A stretch of 64,000 nt of DNA, taken from positions 97,185-161,184 of the forward strand of contig NZ_CALPCH010000004.1 in assembly GCF_943193005.1 (NCBI RefSeq). The letters run 5' to 3'. This document shows, in pieces, positions 33,160 through 41,966 of the stretch (position 1 is its first letter; each line of letters begins with the position of its first letter). The DNA comes from Pumilibacter intestinalis (GTDB lineage: Bacteria > Bacillota > Clostridia > Christensenellales > Pumilibacteraceae). Below the pieces are notes generated by a model. It saw only the letters and a list, made by a program, of their open reading frames with translations. It had not been told where the DNA came from and did no database searches. Made by a program: the position numbers and the translations under genes.

Positions 33160-34908
33160 TTATTCGAATTTGGTGCGCTTCGTGTATTTCGTGTGCAAAA
33201 CCTCGTGCGCCTTATGGCTGTTGGGTTCGCCGAAATATTCTTTATACAAAGTCTTTACTATCGGGTTTTCGTGGCATTTGCGCAACGCGGCTTTTTTATC
33301 CGACTTGTAAATGGCTTTGGCTCTAAGCGTTTTAATATCGGTCGTGTTAAGCGTTTTAGCCGAATGTATGGGCTGACCGCCGCCGTTTACGCAACCGCCG
33401 GGACAAGTCATTATTTCAACAAACTGATAATCCGCCGTGCCCGCCTTTATCTGCTCCATTATAACTTTGGCGTTCTGCAGAGTGTGCGCAACCGCAACTT
33501 TCACTTTGGTGCCGTTCATATCTATAACAGCCGTTTTAATGCCCTTTGTGCCGCGCACAGCCTTAAACTCGAGCTTTTCGGGTTCTTTTCCCGTTACAAC
33601 CTCGTAAACGGTACGAAGCGCGGCTTCCATAACGCCGCCGGTTGCGCCGAACAAAAGCCCTGCGCTGCTGCCCTCGCCTATGGGGTTATCGAACTCGCTC
33701 TCAGGCATTGCCGCAAGGTTTATGCCCTGAGCTTTGAGGAGCTTGGCAAGCTCGCGCGTGGTGAGCACTATATCTATATCGGGATAGCCGCTTGCCGACT
33801 GACTGTCGCGCGTGCGTTCGAATTTCTTCGCCGTGCAAGGCATAACAGCAACCACAACCATCTTTGCGGGGTCTATGTCGAATTTCTCGGCGTAGTACGT
33901 TTTCATTATCGCGCCGAACATTTGTTGGGGCGATTTGCAGGTGGAAAGGTGGTCTATGAGTTCGGGATAGTAGTATTCTATATAGCGTATCCAACCCGGA
34001 CTGCAACTCGTAATCATGGGCAGTTTGGCGTTGGGATTTTTGAGCCTCGAGAGCAGTTCGTATCCCTCTTCCATTATGGTCATATCCGCCGCCATGTCTA
34101 CGTCAAACACTTTGTCCGCACCGAGAGCCTTTATAGCCGACACCATTTTGCCCTCGACGTCCGTGCCTATGGGATAACCGAATTCTTCGCCCACCGCCAC
34201 GCGCACCGACGGAGCAGTGCCGATTATTACGTATTTGTCGGGATTGGCTATGGCGTCGAGCACCTCGTGCGTGTTGTCGCGCTCGGTAAGCGCGCCCACG
34301 GGGCACACGTTTATACACTGACCGCAGGCAACGCAAGGAACTTTATCCAAAGAACGCTCGAACGCACTGCCTATATGGGTATTAAAGCCGCGCCCGTTAG
34401 GTCCTATAACGCCCACGCCCTGTATCTTGTTGCACACGGCTACGCATCTGCGGCACAGTATGCACTTGTTGTTGTCGCGCACCAAATACGGATTGTTGTC
34501 GTCAAGCTCGTACTTGTTGGTTACGCCCTCGTAAGCCACGGGGTCGCAGTTGTATTCCTGACTGAGTTTGCTCAGTTCGCAGTTGCCGTTGCGCACGCAC
34601 GAAAGGCACTTTTTCTCGTGGTTGGAAAGGATTAGCTCTATCGTGGTTTTTCTCGAGTTTCTCACCTTGGGGGTGTTGGTAAACACCTCCATGCCGTCGC
34701 GAACCACGGTGGAACACGACGCGGCGAGATTGCGCATGCCTTTTATTTCCACCACGCAAACGCGGCAGCTTCCGTCGTTGCACACGTCTTTGAGATAACA
34801 CAGCGTGGGTATATCGAAGCCCGCGGCGCGAGCCGCGTCGAGCACCTTTGTGCCCTCGTCTACCGTAACGGTTACGTTGTTTATTTTAAGTGTAACTTGC
34901 TTTTTCAT
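33160..34908 (-). CDS. hydA: [FeFe]-hydrogenase catalytic subunit HydA
   Basis: Reversible proton reduction at the H-cluster; in trimeric enzymes it couples ferredoxin and NAD(P)H to H2. 582 residues. N-terminal [2Fe-2S] domain (CYLKDVCNDGSCRVC), the His-Cys [4Fe-4S] motif HEKKCLSCVRNGNC, two ferredoxin-type clusters (CILCRRC, CVACGQCINVC) and the H-cluster motifs TSCSPGW, MPCTAKKFE and TCPGGCVNGGG. A complete NADH-G-like HydA. 10 nt after hydB; AGGGAGGA lies before the ATG. Confidence 0.96.
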   Translation of the reverse strand: MKKQVTLKINNVTVTVDEGTKVLDAARAAGFDIPTLCYLKDVCNDGSCRVCVVEIKGMRNLAASCSTVVRDGMEVFTNTPKVRNSRKTTIELILSNHEKKCLSCVRNGNCELSKLSQEYNCDPVAYEGVTNKYELDDNNPYLVRDNNKCILCRRCVAVCNKIQGVGVIGPNGRGFNTHIGSAFERSLDKVPCVACGQCINVCPVGALTERDNTHEVLDAIANPDKYVIIGTAPSVRVAVGEEFGYPIGTDVEGKMVSAIKALGADKVFDVDMAADMTIMEEGYELLSRLKNPNAKLPMITSCSPGWIRYIEYYYPELIDHLSTCKSPQQMFGAIMKTYYAEKFDIDPAKMVVVAVMPCTAKKFERTRDSQSASGYPDIDIVLTTRELAKLLKAQGINLAAMPESEFDNPIGEGSSAGLLFGATGGVMEAALRTVYEVVTGKEPEKLEFKAVRGTKGIKTAVIDMNGTKVKVAVAHTLQNAKVIMEQIKAGTADYQFVEIMTCPGGCVNGGGQPIHSAKTLNTTDIKTLRAKAIYKSDKKAALRKCHENPIVKTLYKEYFGEPNSHKAHEVLHTKYTKRTKFE

Positions 34909-34918
34909 GAGTTCCTCC

Positions 34919-36802
34919 CTACTTCTCTATCGCGCCTTTGGGGCAACGTGCGATACATGCGCCGCACTTAATGCACTTGGCAGGGTCTATAGAGTGCGTT
35001 TGTTTAAGCTCGCCCGAAATGGCGTTTACGGGACAATTGCGTTTGCAGAGCGTGCAACCTATGCACTTATCCGGATTGATTTTGTACGAAACGAGCGCTT
35101 TGCATACTCCCGCGGGGCATTTTTTATCGCGCACGTGCGCCACGTATTCGTCGCGGAAATATCTGAGAGTGCTCAAAACGGGATTGGGCGCGGTTTGACC
35201 GAGTCCGCACAAAGAGTTCTCTTTTATGTAGTAGCAAAGCTGCTCCATTTTTTCGAGGTCTTCCATTTCGGCGGTGCCTTTGGTAACCTTATCGAGCATT
35301 TCGTAAAGGCGTTTGTTGCCTATGCGGCAAGGCGTGCACTTTCCGCAAGACTCGTCTACGGTGAACTCGAGGAAGAATTTGGCGATGTCAACCATGCAGT
35401 TGTCTTCGTCCATTACTATGAGTCCGCCGCTGCCCATCATAGAGCCTATGGCTATGAGATTGTCGTAATCTATCTTTGTGTCTATGAGCGACGCGGGAAT
35501 ACAGCCGCCGCTCGGTCCGCCCGTTTGAGCCGCCTTGAACTTTTTGCCGCCGGGTACGCCTCCGCCTATCTCCTCTATTATGGTGCGCAGAGTCGTGCCC
35601 ATGGGTATCTCCACGAGTCCGGTGTTTATAATCTTGCCGCCGAGCGCGAATACCTTTGTGCCCTTGCTCTTTTCCGTGCCCATAGAGGCGAACCATTCCG
35701 CGCCTTTGAGTATTATCTGCGTAATGTTGCCGTAGGTTTCCACGTTGTTTATAAGCGTGGGCTGACCGAACAATCCCTTAACCGCGGGGAACGGAGGTCG
35801 CTGACGAGGCTCGCCGCGCTTGCCTTCGGTAGACTGCAAAAGAGCGGTTTCTTCGCCGCAAACGAACGCGCCCGCGCCCAAACGAAGCTCTATATCGAAA
35901 TTGTGACCCAGTCCCATGGCGTTCTTGCCGAGTATGCCGTATTCGCGAGCCTGACCTATCGCAACTTCCAGTCTATGCACCGCTATGGGATATTCTGCGC
36001 GCACGTATATGTAGCCCTGCTCCGCGCCTATGGCGTAGCCCGCTATCATCATGGCTTCTATAACCGTGTGCGGGTCGCCCTCGAGCACCGACCTGTCCAT
36101 GAACGCGCCGGGGTCGCCCTCGTCGGCGTTGCAAACAACGTATTTAACCTTGGATACCGAGTTGTGCGCAAACTCCCACTTTGTGCCCGTGGGGAAACCG
36201 CCGCCGCCGCGCCCGCGCAATCCGCTCTTTTTGATAACCTCTATAACCTCTTCGGGCGACATCTCTTTGAGAACTTTCTCGTATGCGAGATAGCCGTCGC
36301 GAGCAAGGTATTCGTCTATGTTTTCGGGGTCTATGAGTCCGCAGTTGCGGAGCACCACTCTCTTTTGGCTCTTATAAAACGACGTTTCGTTTATGGCTTT
36401 GGCTACGCCGCTCGCGTCCTTCTCGCTGTGCAAAAGCCTTTCGACGGGCACGCCGCCCTTTATGTGGCTTTCCACTATTTCGCGGGCGTCCTCGGGTTTA
36501 ACGTGAGTGTAGAACGAACCGTCGGGATACACAACCACGATAGGACCTTTGGCGCAAAGACCGAAACAGCCCGTCATGATGAGCTTTACCTCTTTTTCGA
36601 GTCCGTGCTCGCCGAGCGCGGCTTTAATCTCCTCAGCAATCTTCACGCTGTTGCCCGAAGTGCAACCCGTACCTCCGCAAACGAGTATGTGCTTTTTTAT
36701 TTCGGGGTCCGCGCCCATATCGTATTCGCCCGCCATTGCTCTGTTGCAAAGACAAACTTTCATACGGTCGCGTATTTGCTGTAACTGTTCCAATGTTTTC
36801 AT
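34919..36802 (-). CDS. hydB: Hydrogenase flavoprotein subunit HydB (NuoF-like)
   Basis: 627 residues. An N-terminal thioredoxin-like [2Fe-2S] domain (CGGTGCTSG..CFGLCAKGP), the NuoF core with the FMN/NADH loops GRGGGGFPTGTKW and CGEETALLQS, the [4Fe-4S] motif ESCGKCTPCR, and a C-terminal pair of ferredoxin clusters (CIGCTLCKRNCP, CIKCGACIARCP). This is the electron hub of the trimeric, probably bifurcating, hydrogenase. Located between hydC and hydA. Confidence 0.96.
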   Translation of the reverse strand: MKTLEQLQQIRDRMKVCLCNRAMAGEYDMGADPEIKKHILVCGGTGCTSGNSVKIAEEIKAALGEHGLEKEVKLIMTGCFGLCAKGPIVVVYPDGSFYTHVKPEDAREIVESHIKGGVPVERLLHSEKDASGVAKAINETSFYKSQKRVVLRNCGLIDPENIDEYLARDGYLAYEKVLKEMSPEEVIEVIKKSGLRGRGGGGFPTGTKWEFAHNSVSKVKYVVCNADEGDPGAFMDRSVLEGDPHTVIEAMMIAGYAIGAEQGYIYVRAEYPIAVHRLEVAIGQAREYGILGKNAMGLGHNFDIELRLGAGAFVCGEETALLQSTEGKRGEPRQRPPFPAVKGLFGQPTLINNVETYGNITQIILKGAEWFASMGTEKSKGTKVFALGGKIINTGLVEIPMGTTLRTIIEEIGGGVPGGKKFKAAQTGGPSGGCIPASLIDTKIDYDNLIAIGSMMGSGGLIVMDEDNCMVDIAKFFLEFTVDESCGKCTPCRIGNKRLYEMLDKVTKGTAEMEDLEKMEQLCYYIKENSLCGLGQTAPNPVLSTLRYFRDEYVAHVRDKKCPAGVCKALVSYKINPDKCIGCTLCKRNCPVNAISGELKQTHSIDPAKCIKCGACIARCPKGAIEK

Positions 36803-36831
36803 TATGAAATTTCTCCTCCGTCTATGCCCGC

Positions 36832-37314
36832 TCAGTCGTTGTATTTTGCAAGTATCTTGTCAACGTCGTCAACCGTAACTTTGCCGTACACCTCTTCGTT
36901 TACGGTAAGCACGGGCGCAAGACCGCAACAACCTATGCAACGCGTGGCGTCGAGCGTAAACTTGCGGTCGGGCGTGGTTTCGCCCGGCTCTATGCCGAGT
37001 TTCTCTTTGAATTTATTGAGCACGTCGCCGCTGCCCTTTACGTAGCATGCGGTGCCGAGACATATGCCTATCGTGTATTTTCCCTTGGGATTGAGATTGA
37101 ATTGCGAATAGAACGTGGCTATTCCGTATATCTCTTCGAGCGGAACGTCGAACTTGTCCGCAATGCGCGTTTGCACCTCTATGGGCAGATAACCGTATAT
37201 TTCCTGCGCCTTTTGAAGCGCTTTCATAAGCGGTCCGGGAACGGTTTCAAGCTCGCACAAAACTTCGTCGAACGCTTTGTCTTGCTCGGGCGTACCCACA
37301 AAATTGTTACTCAT
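36832..37314 (-). CDS. hydC: Hydrogenase subunit HydC (NuoE-like)
   Basis: 160-residue [2Fe-2S] thioredoxin-fold subunit. Cysteines in GTACYVKGS and in ATRCIGCCGLAP supply the cluster. First gene of the operon, with GGAGA upstream; the 5' leader contains a terminator-like hairpin. Confidence 0.96.
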   Translation of the reverse strand: MSNNFVGTPEQDKAFDEVLCELETVPGPLMKALQKAQEIYGYLPIEVQTRIADKFDVPLEEIYGIATFYSQFNLNPKGKYTIGICLGTACYVKGSGDVLNKFKEKLGIEPGETTPDRKFTLDATRCIGCCGLAPVLTVNEEVYGKVTVDDVDKILAKYND

Positions 37315-37357
37315 GTTACCCTGTATTCTCCTGAATTTTATTTGTGCCCTCTCGCAT

Positions 37358-37378
37358 AAAAAAGGGCGCGACGCGCCA
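37358..37378 (-). terminator. Short GC-rich terminator in the hydC leader
   Basis: GGCGC GTC GCGCC followed by C and six T's on the minus strand. It lies downstream of the gene at 37454 and also downstream of the predicted hyd promoter, so it could act as an attenuator for the hyd operon. Confidence 0.7.
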
Positions 37379-37420
37379 CGCCTATCCCATCATTTTCGGA
37401 TGCCGTACTTCGTCTATTTA

Positions 37421-37449
37421 ATCATAACACAAATATCGTTTTTTTTCAA
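37421..37449 (-). promoter_or_regulatory. Promoter of the hydCBA operon
   Basis: Minus-strand TTGAAA-17-TATGAT; the leader to the hydC ATG would be about 100 nt. Confidence 0.7.
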
Positions 37450-37453
37450 GTAT

Positions 37454-38230
37454 TTACGACAAGTTTTTGGATTTATTCGCAAACTCTTCGCTTCTTACGC
37501 AGATTATATCCGCTATTTCGCACAAAGTATATTTTACCGACTGCGCCACGTTCTTTTCCGTTCTCGCGAGTTTGTCGAGCGACTCCGATATTTCGCCCAA
37601 AAGTTTGCTCAAATAAATGCAGGCTCTCTCCTCATGCTCCGAACATTTTTCGGCATAGCTCGCCGCCGTAACGCTCATTTTGAGCACGGCATACAAAGCA
37701 GCCGCTTCGGATATTTCTTTCGTGTCGGCTTTGACCGACACCGCATACAGCTCGTCGAACAGCTCGTCGGGCTTGGGAAGCATTTCTTTGAGAAGGGCGG
37801 CTATCGCTTTGCTTTTGGGCTTTTCCGCGCTTATCGCGGGGCGCGACGCAGTAAAAACCTCGGCGGTTTCGCCCGCGCTTACAAGCCTTGCGCACACCTC
37901 GTCGGCGTCCGACTTGTCGGCGTAGCAAGCCGCCATAACCTTGTATTCGCTCTTGCCGTACAGATAACCCGCGCCGCCCGATTTTATCACGTCGTCGGCA
38001 CGCTTCGACGCGGCGGAGATATCGCCGTATTTTCCCATGGAAACATAGCGGTACTCGCGAGCCGCAACAAAAAGTTTTCCGTCCGAATACGAAAACCACA
38101 GCACGCCGCCGATTACGAGCAAACAAATTATCACAATCGCGGCTATAAGTCTGCCCGCGTAAATTCTGCGCACCGTTTTATATTTGGGGCTTTTTCTTTT
38201 TTTCTCGATTATATACGGCTCTTCTTGCAT
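37454..38230 (-). CDS. Single-pass membrane protein with SPOR-like region
   Basis: 258 residues. A basic cytoplasmic start, one membrane helix at about 27-47 (LIAAIVIICLLVIGGVLWF), then an extracytoplasmic part. The segment GGAGYLYGKSEYKVMAACYADKSDADEVCARL resembles a SPOR peptidoglycan-binding repeat, and a helical region with heptad-like spacing follows. I would place it at the cell wall, perhaps in sporulation or division, but no function is shown. GGAAA lies before the ATG; the divergent gene's -35 box overlaps this start codon. Confidence 0.72.
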   Translation of the reverse strand: MQEEPYIIEKKRKSPKYKTVRRIYAGRLIAAIVIICLLVIGGVLWFSYSDGKLFVAAREYRYVSMGKYGDISAASKRADDVIKSGGAGYLYGKSEYKVMAACYADKSDADEVCARLVSAGETAEVFTASRPAISAEKPKSKAIAALLKEMLPKPDELFDELYAVSVKADTKEISEAAALYAVLKMSVTAASYAEKCSEHEERACIYLSKLLGEISESLDKLARTEKNVAQSVKYTLCEIADIICVRSEEFANKSKNLS

Positions 38231-38253
38231 ATCGGTTTCCTTTATGGTATAAT
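38225..38253 (+). promoter_or_regulatory. Promoter of the DUF6062-like gene
   Basis: TTGCAT-17-TATAAT on the plus strand, overlapping the start codon of the divergent membrane protein. Confidence 0.75.
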
Positions 38254-38291
38254 ATCCACACTAATACCGATATGCCGAGAGGAGCTTCGAT

Positions 38292-38966
38292 ATGCAATAT
38301 CACATACAAACCGAGCCGATTTGGGAGGCATTCCAAAGCGATTGCGACTGCCCCATGTGCCGCATTTACGAAAAGAGCGAAACCAGACTCGTGGAACAGT
38401 ATCTCAACGAAGCCGTAATGGAACCCGACTACCGCGTGGAGGTGAACAAATACGGATTTTGCAAAGAACATCTGCGCAAACTCTTCGCGGGCAAAAACAA
38501 GCTCGGACTCGCTTTGCAGTTGCACACCCGCACTTTGCAAGTGCGCTCGCAAATCAAGCCCTGCTCGAATTACAAACAGGCGTTGAAACAAGCCGTCGAG
38601 CTGGCCGAAACGCTCGACAGTTGCGTTATATGCCGAAGCGTGGACGAAATGATGAAACGCTACGCCTACACCGTAGCGCAAATGTACGCGCTCGAAGAAG
38701 ATTTCAAGCACGCGTTCCAAAAGTGCAACGGCTTTTGCATGCCGCACTACACCCTCTTACTGCGCGAGAGCAACAAAGCGGGCGGCAAAACGGCGGCATA
38801 CGTTACCGAACTCGTATACGTGCAAAACCGCTCGCTCGACAGAGTTTGCAACGACCTCGACCGCTTCGCCCAAATGTTCGACTACCGAAACGCGGGCAGC
38901 GCGGTGCGCCCCGACCCCGAAACCGTGCCTTCGGCAATACGCAAACTCAAAGGCAGAATTTTGTAA
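38292..38966 (+). CDS. DUF6062-like cysteine-rich protein
   Basis: 224 residues, cytosolic. Cysteine pairs in CDCPMC, CKEH, CVICRS and CMPH look like metal-binding half-sites, alternating with helices. The opening (QTEPIWEAFQSDCDCPMCRIYEKSE) and the YGFCKEHLRKLF block fit the DUF6062 family of Clostridia, whose function is unknown. GAGGAG lies upstream. It converges on the FtsX permease gene. Confidence 0.8.
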   Translation: MQYHIQTEPIWEAFQSDCDCPMCRIYEKSETRLVEQYLNEAVMEPDYRVEVNKYGFCKEHLRKLFAGKNKLGLALQLHTRTLQVRSQIKPCSNYKQALKQAVELAETLDSCVICRSVDEMMKRYAYTVAQMYALEEDFKHAFQKCNGFCMPHYTLLLRESNKAGGKTAAYVTELVYVQNRSLDRVCNDLDRFAQMFDYRNAGSAVRPDPETVPSAIRKLKGRIL

Positions 38967-38989
38967 TACGGAGGCATTAAATAATACAA

Positions 38990-40129
38990 TCACTCCGTCA
39001 TGATTTTTTTGAGCGAAGTTTTCTTTATCTTGAGAGAATACGCAAACATCATGAGTTCGTAAACGGCTACGAACAACGGCAAGAATATCGCAAGCGCGAC
39101 AAAATCGAATCCGTAGCTTGCGATATTTTGTATATCCGCATAAACTAAGCTCATCATTATTTTGAGCAGTCCGTACTGATACAGAGTGCCTACGGCAAAC
39201 CCGATATAAGAAACGGGTCGGTAAGCTCCGAGCACCGCTTTGGAACGCTCTTTGGGAGTATAGCCGAACGCCTCGAGCAAAGCGACCGTTTTGGCGTGCT
39301 CTTTCACCACGCTCGAGAGCGACAAAAACAGCGTAACGAAAGCGAGTACAAGACCTATGGTTATCATTATAAACGCCATTTGCGCCGAAGCGAGTTTTTT
39401 CATGGAAAACGACATTTGAGTCATGGCGGAAAAGCAAAACGCCGAAAATGCAATGAAGAACACCGCGCTCTTTTTGCCGCGCAAAGTGTTCGAGCGCAAT
39501 TCGCTCAAAAACGAACGCTCTTTGTCGCTTTGCTTGTTGCGTTTATTTTTGATTTCATGCGCGTTTTTCAATAATTCGAGCGGCGGCTTTTTCAACTTAT
39601 ACCACGCATAGAATATCGCGAGGAGCGAAAACACCGCCGACGGCAAAATCACAAGGCACAGAAACAGCGAAAAATGAAACTTTACGGCTATATCGGGAAA
39701 GAGCTTTTCGGCGTTCTGCAATTTGTAAAAGGCGGGCAAATATAAGTATGCCGCGGCGAACCCCGCCGCGCAACCTGCGAGCACGCTCAATCCGAACACC
39801 CAAAATCGCAACGCCGTTTTCATATTCGAACACCCCAAAGCCTTGAGTATGCCCAAATCGCGCCCGTGAGAGTCGATATAATTTTTAACGTAAAACAACA
39901 GCAGTACCGCCGAGGTTATCACCAAGCAACCGCCCGCAACTGCGGCGGTCACCTTTCCCGTGGTTATCAAAGCGTTATAAAGCGTAACGGCGGCATCCGA
40001 CGAAAGAGAGTCTTTTATGCCCGCGATATCCATGTTGTAGCTCAAAAAGAGGGTGCACACGAAAGCGGCGCAACACATAACTATCGAAACTCCGAACAAC
40101 TTCAATAACGATTTTACGTTTATAAGCAT
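38990..40129 (-). CDS. FtsX-like ABC transporter permease
   Basis: 379 residues with an N-terminal helix, an extracytoplasmic segment and further helices in the FtsX/MacB pattern; the conserved loop FYVKNYIDSHGRDLGILKALGCSN and its C-terminal counterpart VKEHAKTVALLEAFGYTPKERSK are both present. Partner of the ATPase 4 nt upstream. Such pairs export peptides or lipids or act in envelope stress response; the substrate is unknown. Confidence 0.9.
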   Translation of the reverse strand: MLINVKSLLKLFGVSIVMCCAAFVCTLFLSYNMDIAGIKDSLSSDAAVTLYNALITTGKVTAAVAGGCLVITSAVLLLFYVKNYIDSHGRDLGILKALGCSNMKTALRFWVFGLSVLAGCAAGFAAAYLYLPAFYKLQNAEKLFPDIAVKFHFSLFLCLVILPSAVFSLLAIFYAWYKLKKPPLELLKNAHEIKNKRNKQSDKERSFLSELRSNTLRGKKSAVFFIAFSAFCFSAMTQMSFSMKKLASAQMAFIMITIGLVLAFVTLFLSLSSVVKEHAKTVALLEAFGYTPKERSKAVLGAYRPVSYIGFAVGTLYQYGLLKIMMSLVYADIQNIASYGFDFVALAIFLPLFVAVYELMMFAYSLKIKKTSLKKIMTE

Positions 40130-40133
40130 AGGC

Positions 40134-40826
40134 TCACCACCCTATTTCGTATGCCGATTTGGGCGCGGGATTGCTCTTTATCTCGGCTATAACGCCGCTG
40201 TTCATTCTTATAATTCTGTCGGCGGTTGCGGCAATGTTTTCGTTGTGAGTCACGGCAACCATGGTAAAGCCGAGTTCGCGCTTAAGTTTTATTAAGTAGT
40301 CGAGCACCTGTCTGCCCGTGGCTTCGTCGAGTGCGCCCGTCGGCTCGTCGAGAAACAGTATGCGCGGCTTTTTGGCGAGAGCGCGGGCAATCGACACCCT
40401 TTGTTGTTCTCCGCCCGAAAGCTGTGCGGGATATTTCTTTTTCTTGTTTTCAAGCCCTACCGCCGCGATAATCTGCCCGTAATCTTTATTGTCGGCAAGG
40501 TCCGCGCCCATGCGCACGTTTTTCTCCGCGGTCATATCGGGCAACAAGTAATACTGCTGAAACACAAAGCCCACGTTGCGCCTGCGAAATGCGGTAAGTT
40601 CTTCGTCTTTGAACGCGGATATATCTTCCCCGTCGTAAAACACGCCGCCCGAGGTTGGCGTTTCCAAACCCGACGTCACGTTCAAAAGAGTGGATTTGCC
40701 GCTTCCCGACGCACCGAGAATAACAACGTACTCTCCGTCGTCCACCGTTACGTCAACGCCTTTGAGAGCTTCGGTTTTGCTCTCCCCGCTCCCGTACGAT
40801 TTATATACGTTTTTAAGTTCTATCAT
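40134..40826 (-). CDS. ABC transporter ATP-binding protein (LolD/MacB type)
   Basis: 230 residues. Walker [10 protein letters not shown], signature [10 protein letters not shown], Walker [13 protein letters not shown] and the H-loop VTHN are all intact. The ATG at 40826 is the family start; the long upstream frame is non-coding. Between the MBL-fold gene (17 nt) and the permease (4 nt). Confidence 0.95.
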   Translation of the reverse strand: MIELKNVYKSYGSGESKTEALKGVDVTVDDGEYVVILGASGSGKSTLLNVTSGLETPTSGGVFYDGEDISAFKDEELTAFRRRNVGFVFQQYYLLPDMTAEKNVRMGADLADNKDYGQIIAAVGLENKKKKYPAQLSGGEQQRVSIARALAKKPRILFLDEPTGALDEATGRQVLDYLIKLKRELGFTMVAVTHNENIAATADRIIRMNSGVIAEIKSNPAPKSAYEIGW

Positions 40827-40843
40827 GTTTTTTGCTTCTCGGT

Positions 40844-41518
40844 TCAAACGCAATACGTTTCGCCTTCGCGAGCAACGGTTACGAGCGGCGACGGGCTTAC
40901 GTAGTTTAACGCGGGATTTAGATGCGTAGCAATGGTTTGCGCCTTGAGAGTTTTGGCTATAAACGCCGCCTCGGAAAGCGACAGGTGCGGCGCGGGCGTA
41001 TTTTCCGCCCTGCCGCAGTCGAGCAAAAGCAAATCGCTTCCCGCCGCGATTTCGGTAATTTCGGGGCAAAACGCCGTGTCGCCGCTGTAAAACAGCGTTC
41101 TTCCGCCCGAGCTTATACGCATGGAATAGCTCTCGAGAGGGTGTCGCATTTTTTCAAACGAAAAATCGAACTCGCCTATCCGCATATTCGGCTTAATAAA
41201 CTTTATGTCGAAGCCGTCGAGGTCGTCTATGATTTTGCGCTGAAAGCAGTCGGTATCGGGCATGATAAGTTCCACCCGCTTGTCCTTAGCTTTAAGACAG
41301 TAGCTGAAAGGAAGCAAGTCGCAAATGTGGTCGTAATGCAAATGACTCAAAACAACGGCTCGCAAATTCTCCGCCGCAACAAAGCGAGCAAGCCTTCCGA
41401 GCGCACCGCTTCCGAAATCGAGCGCAACCGCTGCGCTCTCGCCCTGCAAAAGATAACTCGACGTGCCGCCGCCGGCCGCGGGATACGGTCCGTATTTTCC
41501 GAGTACGGTCAATTTCAT
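40844..41518 (-). CDS. MBL-fold metallo-hydrolase (RNase Z/YhfI-like)
   Basis: 224 residues. The zinc-binding motif SHLHYDHICD, the late FYSGDTAF and the final ATHLNP histidine are present, with the GTSSYLL opening of the RNase Z-like subgroup. Substrate unknown; it may be a cyclic nucleotide or phosphodiester. First gene of a three-gene transcript with the ABC/FtsX pair. Confidence 0.9.
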   Translation of the reverse strand: MKLTVLGKYGPYPAAGGGTSSYLLQGESAAVALDFGSGALGRLARFVAAENLRAVVLSHLHYDHICDLLPFSYCLKAKDKRVELIMPDTDCFQRKIIDDLDGFDIKFIKPNMRIGEFDFSFEKMRHPLESYSMRISSGGRTLFYSGDTAFCPEITEIAAGSDLLLLDCGRAENTPAPHLSLSEAAFIAKTLKAQTIATHLNPALNYVSPSPLVTVAREGETYCV

Positions 41519-41545
41519 GTTAAAACGCCTCCTTGCAATATTCTT

Positions 41546-41574
41546 TCAATACCACAACTTTGCGAATTTGTCAA
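41546..41574 (-). promoter_or_regulatory. Promoter of the MBL/ABC/FtsX operon
   Basis: Minus-strand TTGACA-17-TATTGA, 27 nt from the start codon; AAGGAGG lies between. Confidence 0.7.
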
Positions 41575-41618
41575 TACCTTTTACAAAAATTTTCGCAAAA
41601 AAATTTCTCGATAATGTA

Positions 41619-41647
41619 TTGCTTTTTGCCCGAACATGGGATATACT
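41619..41647 (+). promoter_or_regulatory. Promoter of the probable 6S RNA
   Basis: TTGCTT-17-TATACT on the plus strand, 8-9 nt before the predicted RNA start. Confidence 0.75.
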
Positions 41648-41655
41648 ATGGGTGT

Positions 41656-41940
41656 AGGAAACGAAAGGTTGTTTCCTGCGGTGTTCGACGTGGCGTGTAA
41701 TATTTAACCACAGAACTTAAAAGGGATTGCTTGTATATGCGTAACATGTCGGGCCGCAACCGCGGACTTGAGCCATGCGGTTTCCCTCCAAATATAAATC
41801 CGGAGCGAACAGCGGAAGACAGACGACGCAATCGGCTTGCCCACCTGCCAAACGGCGGGTTAAGATTGAGCGCACCGACGGCATTGTGGGGCAACTTTCG
41901 AGTAAGACGGCGTTTACTTATGTAACCGCCGTTTTCCTTT
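41656..41940 (+). ncRNA. ssrS: Probable 6S RNA
   Basis: 6S RNA mimics an open promoter and binds sigma-A RNA polymerase. The 5' part has TTTCCTGCGGTGTTCG and a downstream TTTAACCAC; the 3' part has GACGGCATTGTGGGGCAAC, able to close the long outer stem (GTTG/CAAC ends). A promoter precedes it, a hairpin terminator (41904-41937) follows, and no coding frame fits the sequence. It fills the 448-bp gap between two operons. Somewhat longer than the usual 180-200 nt. Confidence 0.7.
41904..41937 (+). terminator. Terminator of the probable 6S RNA
   Basis: ACGGCG / CGCCGT stem followed by TTTTCC. Confidence 0.75.
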
Positions 41941-41966
41941 ATATAAAAACTCATATGTAAAAAGAC

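Noticed and set aside
40827..41069. N-terminal extension of the LolD-type ATPase
   Set aside because: The extra residues are Arg-rich shadow of the MBL-fold gene; the family start is at 40826.
41656..41940. SRP RNA, tmRNA or RNase P RNA
   Set aside because: The GGAA-tetraloop SRP core, a tRNA-like alanine acceptor with tag frame, and RNase P conserved regions are not seen; the ends fit 6S RNA better.
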